From Larkinella punicea (GTDB lineage Bacteria; Bacteroidota; Bacteroidia; Cytophagales; Spirosomataceae), in assembly GCF_003334855.1 (NCBI RefSeq), contig NZ_QOWE01000018.1:1-64000 (forward strand): a stretch of DNA of 64,000 bases, in the 5' to 3' direction. Made by a program: the position numbers and the translations under genes. A model generated the notes under the pieces. That model was not told the origin of the DNA. It worked only from the letters and a program-made list of their open reading frames with translations, and made no database searches. How positions within the stretch are numbered: the stretch's first letter is position 1; every line of letters begins with the position of its first letter. Of the stretch, positions 50,197 to 57,216 are shown in pieces.

Positions 50197-50626
50197 TCGA
50201 TTGACCTTCTTTTAATGCAATTTGAAAGATAAATGTGAATAAAAAAAGCGGTTTGACAACTCTCCTTTCAAACTATTAATTCTATATAATAAATAGATTT
50301 ATTCTGCAAAAACAGAGCCAGTGTGGTGACGCTGGCTTCTGGCTGTAAACTTGGGATAAATCGCTGAATTTGCAAATACTTCGACGAAGAGAATGGAAAA
50401 ATACTGGATATGCGCACGCCATAAGCCGGATTATCCGATTCAAAAACCATTGGAGTTGCCCCCTACTTCTCTCACCTGATCCAACACGGTACCGGTTTTT
50501 TATTTCCGGTCAGTAGGAAACGGCCTTTCGGCTCTTTATGTGCTGCGGGTTCTGTACAGATTACGACGTGTTTTGTGCACAGTGCCTGAACAAACCAGTT
50601 CCATTTTACCATCTCTATTAACGACC

Positions 50627-50653
50627 GCCCGGACGACCCGTCCGGGCTTTTTT
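50627..50653 (+). terminator. Rho-independent terminator without an obvious + strand gene
   Basis: GCCCGGACG (50627-50635), loop ACC, CGTCCGGGC (50639-50647) and then TTTTTT. It is a textbook terminator on the + strand, where no annotated gene precedes it. Confidence 0.8.
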
Positions 50654-50665
50654 CGTTAGGACTTC

Positions 50666-50771
50666 CGCTTTTACCCCTAAATCCCCTGAAGGACGGTCGG
50701 CCGCTGCCGGACTTTTAGCATCCGGAGGGTTCGCGTCCCAGTCCCCTTCAGGGGATTTAGGGGTAAAAGCG
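50666..50771. repeat. 27-bp perfect inverted repeat element
   Basis: Arms 50666-50692 and 50745-50771 are exact complements, containing TTTACCCCTAAATCCCCTG. The 52-bp centre is G+C-rich. It looks like one copy of a dispersed non-coding repeat or a very small MITE. Confidence 0.7.
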
Positions 50772-50834
50772 AAAGGATAAAGAATTATCAGACATAAGTC
50801 CTGTTTATTTTAAACCGTAATTTTGGAACAGCAA

Positions 50835-51122
50835 TTAAATCAGATAGTCGATTTCCAGGAACTCTGTAACGTTGTTCAGCCAAAACTGCTCCACAAAGTG
50901 GACGTGATCGGGGTGGTTGTTGTACGCGTCGTACTGTTCCTGGCTGGCAAATTCCATCGACAGTCCAAAGTCGTACGGATTTTTCGGGCTGATTTGTTTC
51001 AGACACTCAAACTGTTGCACGCCCGGAATCGCGACCAGTTTCCGGGCTTCGTTCAAAAAATTCTGTTCCTCCTGCGAACCAGCCGGATGTTTGAGTTTGA
51101 AGACAACGGTATGACGGATCAT
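50835..51122 (-). CDS. Dabb-domain (stress-responsive A/B barrel) protein
   Basis: A 95-residue small protein of the Dabb family. It begins MIRHTVVFKLKHPAGSQEEQNFL, and the middle FGLSMEFASQEQYDAYNNHPDHVHF carries the family's conserved His/Tyr pattern. Dabb proteins form dimeric alpha/beta barrels; some are enzymes and many have no known role. The first codons of this gene have been copied into the repeat cluster downstream on the map (51408-51438). Confidence 0.88.
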   Translation of the reverse strand: MIRHTVVFKLKHPAGSQEEQNFLNEARKLVAIPGVQQFECLKQISPKNPYDFGLSMEFASQEQYDAYNNHPDHVHFVEQFWLNNVTEFLEIDYLI

Positions 51123-51169
51123 CGAACGGTTTTGGTTAGTATCGCTTCGCTAACGATTGGTGTTATTTT

Positions 51170-51708
51170 GGTCGCATAGCGACCGAATGTTTGTAGCTTA
51201 AAATGGCCTTATGATGTCCATTGGTCGCGTAGCGATCAAACAACTGCTCATGTTTTGTTCGGTCGCTACGCGACCAGCGGGCGATTTAACCCGTCGTTTT
51301 TCTACAAACATTCGGTCGCTACGCGACCAGGGACGATTTGGCCCGTCGTTTTCTACAAACATTCGGTCGCCACGCGACCAGGGACGATTTGAGCGTCGTT
51401 TTTCTCCTGAGTTTGAAGACAACAGTATGACGGATCATGCGCAATGGGGTTCATTCATGAACCGATCAAGGTTTAGAAACGGTTTGAGTATTTTTTTGGT
51501 CGCATAGCGACTGAATGTTTGTAGCTTAAAATGGCCTTATGATGTCCATTGGTCGCGTAGCGATCAAACAACTGCTCATGTTTTGTTCGGTCGCTACGCG
51601 ACCAGCGCGGGATTGAACCCGTCGTTTTTCTACAAACATTCGGTCGCGACGCGACCTGGGGGCGATTTGGCCCGTCGTTTTCTACAAACATTCGGTCGCT
51701 ATGCGACC
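51170..51708. repeat. Cluster of ten GGTCGCTACGCGACC-type palindromes in duplicated blocks
   Basis: 15-bp palindromes start at 51170, 51223, 51261, 51314, 51365, 51498, 51551, 51589, 51642 and 51694. The arms are GGTCGC/GCGACC and the centre varies (TAC, GTA, ATA, CAC, GAC). The two sets of five are direct copies offset by 328-329 bp. Intervening text such as TTTCTACAAACATTC also repeats. Part of the Dabb gene start (51408-51438) is copied between the blocks. ORFs across this region are low-complexity artefacts. Confidence 0.9.
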
Positions 51709-51731
51709 AGAGTGGCAAGAAGTTGCTGTTT

Positions 51732-52601
51732 TCAACCCCAGCTTGCTTTCTGAATGTTGTCGATGCTGATTTTGATGCTTTCCAACGGCGGGCGTTTGCA
51801 GATGTCTTGTTCTACAAAGTAATGCTTCAAACCGGCTTCTTCGGCTTTTTCAAAAATGGCCGCAAAGTCAATGGAACCGGTGCCTACTTCCGCAAATTCC
51901 TGCTCCGGCGTTTTTGCCATGTCTTTGACGTGCCAGAGCGGAAAACGACCGGGATATTTGGCAAAATAATCAGCGGGTTTCTGACCGGTTTTCGAAATCC
52001 AGTACAAATCCATTTCCATCTGCACCGTCGTGTTTTTCAGAATCAGTTCATACGGCATCTGATCGTCCACGCGCTCCGTAAACTCAAAATCGTGGTTGTG
52101 GTAGCCCAGCGTCAGCCCGGCTTTTTTGGCCGTTTCCTGCCCTGCCGACAGCAGATCGACCAGTTGTTTGTAATCATCCGGTTTGCGCTCGTCGGGTGCC
52201 AGATACGCAATGATGATGTATTCCTGACCAACGGCTTTGGCATCGTCCACCACCTGCTGCCAGTTTTTAGTCAGGCCATCCATCGGGCCCATTTGGGTTG
52301 AACGCGCCGTCAGGGTGTGGCCACTCGGAGCCAACAATCCGTTGTCTTTCAGTATTTTAAGATACTCAGCCGGGGTTTTCCCGAAGAACTTTCCACCGCC
52401 ATAGCCAAAGTTTTCCACTTCTTTATACCCCAGTTTGGCCACCTCCGCCAGTACGGTTTCGATCCCCTGTTTCTGAATGTCGTCCCGGAGCGTATACAAT
52501 TGCAGGCCGACGGATTTGGTTTTTGCCGAACAGGCATTCAGACCAAGCACCGAGAGCGCACCGAGTCCTAAGGAGGTTCCAAGAAAATTTCTGCGATTCA
52601 T
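51732..52601 (-). CDS. Sugar phosphate isomerase/epimerase-like TIM-barrel protein, exported
   Basis: A 289-residue protein with a Tat-type lipoprotein leader (MNRRNFLGTSLGLGALSVLG, Cys at 24). The xylose-isomerase-like (AP endonuclease 2) fold follows: VGLQLYTLRDDIQKQG, KLGYKEVENFGYGGG, LGYHNHDFEF, LKNTTVQMEMDLYWISKTG and HYFVEQDICKRPPLESI. Metal-binding Glu/His/Asp residues are in place. Relatives act on sugars or inositol-like compounds. It sits near the DUF1501/DUF1553 genes, with a repeat element between them. Confidence 0.87.
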   Translation of the reverse strand: MNRRNFLGTSLGLGALSVLGLNACSAKTKSVGLQLYTLRDDIQKQGIETVLAEVAKLGYKEVENFGYGGGKFFGKTPAEYLKILKDNGLLAPSGHTLTARSTQMGPMDGLTKNWQQVVDDAKAVGQEYIIIAYLAPDERKPDDYKQLVDLLSAGQETAKKAGLTLGYHNHDFEFTERVDDQMPYELILKNTTVQMEMDLYWISKTGQKPADYFAKYPGRFPLWHVKDMAKTPEQEFAEVGTGSIDFAAIFEKAEEAGLKHYFVEQDICKRPPLESIKISIDNIQKASWG

Positions 52602-52746
52602 GTTGATTCCGGTAAAATAGACGATTGAGTGAAGTAGCTAGCGTAATCTTAATGTGTATTTTCAACACAATGATACCGCGTTTTGGCTTTGTGTCTATCT
52701 CACACCCTATAAATAATTTAATTTTTTCAGTCTGGAGTCCAGATTG

Positions 52747-52833
52747 ATAGGAACGCGGATTGAACGGATGGAACGGATTTGCACGGATAAAATCCGTTTT
52801 GATCTGTTTCATCCGTTCAATCCGCGTTCCTAT
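52747..52833. repeat. 28-bp inverted repeat with nested palindrome
   Basis: Arms 52747-52774 and 52806-52833 match at 27 of 28 positions and contain GGAACGCGGATTGAACGGAT. The spacer holds a second, smaller palindrome, ACGGATAAAATCCGT. It begins 11 bp after the end of the DUF1501 gene and probably belongs to a dispersed repeat family; it may also act as a terminator. Confidence 0.7.
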
Positions 52834-52844
52834 ACCCTTTGTGA

Positions 52845-54344
52845 TTACGCTAAAACCGACTTGACCACCTTCCCGGCCACATCCGTCAGCCGGAAGGGAC
52901 GCCCTTGAAACTGGTACGTCAGCTTGGAATGGTCGAAGCCGAGCAGGTGTAGAATCGTGGCCTGCAGGTCATGAACGTGGACTTTATCTTTTACGGCATA
53001 ATAGCCAATCGGGTCGGTTTCGCCGTAGCTGAAACCGCGTTTGACCCCACCCCCTGCCATCCAGACGGTGAACGCATCGAGGTGGTGGTCGCGGCCCATG
53101 AACGGCAACGTCTGGCCGTCGCGGTTTTCCTGCATGGGTGTGCGGCCAAACTCACCGCCCCAGACCACCAGCGTTTCGTCGAGCAAACCGCGTTGTTTCA
53201 GGTCGTTCAGCAAGGCCGTCACTGCCTGATCCGAGGTCGTGCATTTGTCCCGCAAACCGGTTTCAATCGAACCGTCTTTGCTGGTTCCGTGCGTGTCCCA
53301 ACCCCAGTCGAAAAGCTGGACAAACCGTACTCCGCGCTCAATTAATCGTCTTGATAACAGACAGTTCCGGGCAAACGAACCTTTGTTCGGGTCAACACCG
53401 TAGGCGTTCAGAATGTACTCGGGTTCGCTCTTGATGTCCATCGCATCCGGCACCGACATCTGCATCTTGAACGCCATTTCGTACTGCGAAATCCGGGTCA
53501 GAATTTCCGGATCTTTCACGTCGTCGTACTGCTGCTGGTTGATGTCGTTGATCGCTTCGATGGTTTGCTTCCGAATGTCGCGGTTCATGCCCTTCGGATC
53601 GGAGACGTACAAAACCGGGTCGCCGTCGGTGCGGCACTGCACGCCCTGGTACACCGTCGGCAGAAACCCGCTGCCCCAGACCGACTTGCCCGCATCCGGC
53701 TGTTTTCCGCCCGACGCCAGCACGATGAATCCCGGCAAATTATCATTCTCCGACCCCAAGCCGTAGGTCACCCACGAGCCAATGCTGGGCCGCCCCAGCC
53801 GGGCCGCACCGGTGTGCATCAGCAACTGCGCCGGGGCATGGTTGAACTGGTCGGTGTGCATGGATTTGATGAACGTGATTTCGTCGGCCACGGTTTGCAA
53901 ATGCGGCAGATAATCGGAAATCCACGCGCCCGACTGCCCGTGTTGCGCAAACTTGCCCTGCGGCCCGAGCATCTTGGGAACACCCCGGATAAAGGCGAAT
54001 TTCTTGCCCTCCAGCAATTCCTGCGGACAGTCTTTGCCGTGGTATTTGACCAGTTCCGGTTTGTAGTCGAATAACTCCAGTTGCGAGGGCGACCCGGCCA
54101 TGTGGATGTAAATCACCCGCTTGGCTTTTGGCGAAAACTGCGACGGGCGTGGCGTCATCGGTTCAGCCGAAGCCGTTGGCGCGTTAAGTGCCGTTTTGTC
54201 TTCCTTGCCACCGAAAAAACCGCAACTGGTCAGGGTCGAACCCAGGGCCATCGCGCCCAGACCGGTGGTGCAGGTGTGCAGAAAATGCCGCCGGGTTTCG
54301 CGTTGCAAAGCCGCTTCCTGAAGTTCTTTGAGGAGTTTGTTCAT
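52845..54344 (-). CDS. DUF1501 protein (sulfatase-fold, Tat-exported)
   Basis: A 499-residue protein with a twin-arginine type start (RETRRHFLHTCTTGLGAMALG). The DUF1501 family signature runs through RVIYIHMAGSPSQLELFDYKP, SWVTYGLGSENDNLPGFIVL, FVQLFDWGWDTHG and ETLVVWGGEFGRTPM, ending GRDHHLDAFTVWMAGGGVKRG. The fold belongs to the alkaline phosphatase/sulfatase superfamily. Such genes are almost always paired with DUF1549/DUF1553 cytochrome proteins, as here, 5 bp upstream. The biochemical role of the pair is poorly known; glycan or sulfate-ester metabolism has been suggested from context. Confidence 0.9.
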   Translation of the reverse strand: MNKLLKELQEAALQRETRRHFLHTCTTGLGAMALGSTLTSCGFFGGKEDKTALNAPTASAEPMTPRPSQFSPKAKRVIYIHMAGSPSQLELFDYKPELVKYHGKDCPQELLEGKKFAFIRGVPKMLGPQGKFAQHGQSGAWISDYLPHLQTVADEITFIKSMHTDQFNHAPAQLLMHTGAARLGRPSIGSWVTYGLGSENDNLPGFIVLASGGKQPDAGKSVWGSGFLPTVYQGVQCRTDGDPVLYVSDPKGMNRDIRKQTIEAINDINQQQYDDVKDPEILTRISQYEMAFKMQMSVPDAMDIKSEPEYILNAYGVDPNKGSFARNCLLSRRLIERGVRFVQLFDWGWDTHGTSKDGSIETGLRDKCTTSDQAVTALLNDLKQRGLLDETLVVWGGEFGRTPMQENRDGQTLPFMGRDHHLDAFTVWMAGGGVKRGFSYGETDPIGYYAVKDKVHVHDLQATILHLLGFDHSKLTYQFQGRPFRLTDVAGKVVKSVLA

Positions 54345-54349
54345 CGGGT

Positions 54350-57094
54350 TTATTCTTTCGTAATCACTTCATCCAGGTTCAGCATCGTATTGGCCGTCAC
54401 GGTCAGGGCCGCCAGTTGGGGCGTCGCATCTTCGCAGGACAAAAGTTGGTGGGCATCTTCCGGATGCTGGCGATAATAGGTTTCGGTATTGCGGTACAAT
54501 TTCGTCAAAACCGCCAGTTTCTTCGGCGTCAGATCTCGCAGCATCACCAGCCGAAAACCGGCCTGAATCTGCTGTTCGGGCGTTTTTCCGCGCAAGGTCA
54601 TCGTCTCGGCCAATCGCTGGGCGGCCTCCACATACACCGGGTCGTTGAGGGTTACGAGGGCCTGCAAAGGCGTGTTGGTCCGCAACCGCCGAAGCTGGCA
54701 AAATTCCCGGCTGGGACTGTCGAACGTGATCATCGACGGATACGGGGCCGTTCGTTTCCAATAGGTATAAAGTGCCCGGCGATAGCGGTCTTCGCCTTCG
54801 CTCAGCTTCCAGGATTCGCCACTGTAGGGCGATTGCCAGATGCCATCCGGCTGGGGCGGCATCACGCTGGGGCCGTATAACTTATTGCTCAACAGGCCGG
54901 TAACCGCCAGCGCCTGATCGCGAACCTGCTCGGCGGCCAGCCGGACGCGGGGACCACGTGCCAGTAATTTGTTGTAGGGATCTTTGGCCAGCAACGCGGG
55001 CGCGACTTCGGAATGTTGGCGATACGTCGCCGAAACCACGATTTTCTTCAGTAATTTCTTGACACTCCAGTCTTCGGTTTCCATGAAATCGACGGCCAGC
55101 CAATCCAGCAATTCGCGGTGTGTCGGCTGGATGCCCTGCGTTCCGACATCCTCGACGGTTTCGACAATTCCGGTTCCGAACAACTGCTCCCAAAACCGGT
55201 TGACGGCCACCCGCGCCGTCAGCGGATGTTCGCGGCTCACCATCCATTTGGCCAGACCCAGACGGTTTTTGGGCAACTCCTTCGCCATTGGCGGCAGTGA
55301 TTTCGGCACGTCGGGCTTCACTTCCCTGCCTTTCACCAGCCAGTTTCCCCGCTCAAAAATGTGGGTTTTCCGGGCCAGATCACCAGTTCCGTCCTGCATG
55401 ATGGGCGTCGATTCGGGCCGGGTATTCAGAATTTCCGCCAGTTTCAGATCCATTTCGCCCAGTTCGTTCGCGGGTTGATCGGGCAGCGCGGGCTGAAACG
55501 ATACCCATCTGATCTGGACCCAATCTTTCGGCGTTTCCGGGCTGCTCAGCGTCAGATAAAGATCATGGCGACCCGAAACCGTCGGCAACGCAAAAATCAT
55601 GGTCGTATCCCGGCCACTGGGCGTCGGAGTCGTCAGCAAAACCGGGCCGGTCGGGCTGTCCTGGTGCAGGGTCAGAACGGCGTTTTTGGCCTTTGTTCCC
55701 CATTGCATAATCAGGCGGTTTTTGCCCGTCAGGTCGATGTTTTTGATCCGCCCCGAACCGCCATCCTGCACCCCGAAAAATTTGGCATCAATCAGCGACG
55801 CATTGACGTACTGATCAAAATCGTGCGAGTTGATTTTGGGTTCGGTAATCCGGACGAATTTCATTACGTCCTGCGCCTGCCGGGGCTGCTTCACATGCCC
55901 TTTCAGCCAGCTATTCAAGGCCTGAACTTTCAGTGAATCTTCCTTTTTGTAAAACCGCAGGGTCGGCGTTTCGGTCGTCACGTCCTCGTCGCGGGCGTTG
56001 TTGAAAAACGCCAGGTACTTGTAATATTCTTCGTGGACAAATGGATCGTAGGGGTGGGTGTGGCACTGCACACAGCCGAACGTGGTTCCCTGCCAGACGT
56101 CCCAGGTCGTATTGACGCGGTCCATCACGGCGGCCACCCGGAACTCTTCATCCTGCGTTCCGCCTTCGTCGTTGGTCATCGTGTTGCGGTGAAAACCGGT
56201 CGCAACCAGTTGATCATCTGTCGGGTTTGGCAACAAATCACCGGCCAGTTGTTCGACGGTAAACTGATCGAACGGTTTGTCCTGATTGAAGGCTTTGATG
56301 AGCCAGTCGCGGTAACGCCAGATGGTCCGTCCCGGATCGCGTTCATAGCCTTTCGTATCGGCATAACGGGCCAGATCGAGCCACATGCCCGTCCAGCGTT
56401 CGCCGTAGGCCGGAGAAGCCAGCAGCCGGTCCACCACTTTTTCGTAAGCATTCGGGGAAGGATCGGCGACAAAATCAGCCACTTCTTTTTCCGTTGGCGG
56501 CAAACCGGTCAGGTCGAGCGACACCCGGCGAATCAGCGTGGCTTTGTCGGCTTCGGGCGACGGTTTTAGCCCTTCCGGTTTCAGTTTTTCCAGCACAAAA
56601 TGGTCGATTTCATTTTTCGCCCAGCTAAGTTCGTCGTTTTCAACGATGCCGAGTCGTGACCAGAACGTGCCGATTTTGGGAACGTCCGGTTTTTCCACGG
56701 TTTGATACGCCCAGTGATCTCCCCACTCGGCACCCTGATCGATCCATTTCCGCAGCAGTTCGATTTCTTCCGGTTTCAGCGGGGGCGCTTCCAGCGGCAT
56801 CCGTTCGTCGTGGTCGGTGAGCGTCAACCGGCGGATCAACTCGCTGGCATCGGCGTCGCCCGGCACAATGGCCAGTTTCCCGGATTTGGCCGGTGCGAGG
56901 GCTTCGTGTTTGAAGAGCAGGCTATAGTTCGACGCCTTCTTGACGCCCCCGTGGCAGGCAATGCAGTTTTTATTGAGGAGCGGTTTGATCTGGGTATTAA
57001 AATCCACCTTATCCTCGAAGATTCCGAGGAACGAAGAAAGCGTAAGCGCAACCACCACGGCCAACCCGCCAACCACCAGGAGTTGAGGTTTCAT
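54350..57094 (-). CDS. PSD1-type cytochrome c with DUF1549 and DUF1553 domains
   Basis: A 914-residue exported protein with an N-terminal membrane or signal helix. A cytochrome-c-like PSC1 domain contains CIACHGG (about residues 44-50) and an EERMPLEAPPL-type segment. The DUF1549 domain (LSWAKNEIDHFVLEKLKPEGL; GERWTGMWLDLARYADTKG) holds a second haem motif, CVQCH. A beta-rich central part and DUF1553 follow (RLGLAKWMVSREHPLTARVAVNRFWEQLFG; FDSPSREFCQLRRLRTNTPLQALVTLND). This family is most abundant in Planctomycetes, so a history of transfer is possible. It is co-transcribed with the DUF1501 gene. Confidence 0.9.
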   Translation of the reverse strand: MKPQLLVVGGLAVVVALTLSSFLGIFEDKVDFNTQIKPLLNKNCIACHGGVKKASNYSLLFKHEALAPAKSGKLAIVPGDADASELIRRLTLTDHDERMPLEAPPLKPEEIELLRKWIDQGAEWGDHWAYQTVEKPDVPKIGTFWSRLGIVENDELSWAKNEIDHFVLEKLKPEGLKPSPEADKATLIRRVSLDLTGLPPTEKEVADFVADPSPNAYEKVVDRLLASPAYGERWTGMWLDLARYADTKGYERDPGRTIWRYRDWLIKAFNQDKPFDQFTVEQLAGDLLPNPTDDQLVATGFHRNTMTNDEGGTQDEEFRVAAVMDRVNTTWDVWQGTTFGCVQCHTHPYDPFVHEEYYKYLAFFNNARDEDVTTETPTLRFYKKEDSLKVQALNSWLKGHVKQPRQAQDVMKFVRITEPKINSHDFDQYVNASLIDAKFFGVQDGGSGRIKNIDLTGKNRLIMQWGTKAKNAVLTLHQDSPTGPVLLTTPTPSGRDTTMIFALPTVSGRHDLYLTLSSPETPKDWVQIRWVSFQPALPDQPANELGEMDLKLAEILNTRPESTPIMQDGTGDLARKTHIFERGNWLVKGREVKPDVPKSLPPMAKELPKNRLGLAKWMVSREHPLTARVAVNRFWEQLFGTGIVETVEDVGTQGIQPTHRELLDWLAVDFMETEDWSVKKLLKKIVVSATYRQHSEVAPALLAKDPYNKLLARGPRVRLAAEQVRDQALAVTGLLSNKLYGPSVMPPQPDGIWQSPYSGESWKLSEGEDRYRRALYTYWKRTAPYPSMITFDSPSREFCQLRRLRTNTPLQALVTLNDPVYVEAAQRLAETMTLRGKTPEQQIQAGFRLVMLRDLTPKKLAVLTKLYRNTETYYRQHPEDAHQLLSCEDATPQLAALTVTANTMLNLDEVITKE

Positions 57095-57118
57095 AAGTAA
57101 AGGTTCAGGTTTCTGGGT

Positions 57119-57144
57119 TTCGACTCCTTATAAAGAGTCGAAAA
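57119..57144. other. Hairpin upstream of the cytochrome gene
   Basis: TTTCGACTC (57119-57127) and GAGTCGAAA (57136-57144) form a 9-bp stem with an 8-nt loop, 25 bp upstream of the cytochrome ATG in its presumed leader. There is no following T-run on the minus strand, so a leader structure is likelier than a terminator. Confidence 0.4.
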
Positions 57145-57216
57145 AGGTAAAGTACTGAAATCTACTACAAAAATTAGAAAATTTCCGCACTTTTCCACGA
57201 TCAGTAGCCAGAACGA

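Larger units (their letters stand above)
50197..50834. other. 638-bp intergenic region with a terminator and a repeat element
   Basis: No protein gene is convincing. A + strand terminator lies at 50627-50653 and a 27-bp inverted repeat at 50666-50771. The stretch 50460-50626 has no ORF yet is followed by the + strand terminator, so a small RNA is possible. Confidence 0.4.

Noticed and set aside
51170-51708. CRISPR array
   Set aside because: The repeats are 15-bp palindromes at irregular spacing inside two copied blocks, the intervening sequences themselves repeat, and no cas genes are present.
51198-51718. ORFs of 74 and 81 residues rich in RSDRMFVE and similar
   Set aside because: They are translations of the palindrome repeats and have no independent coding signal.
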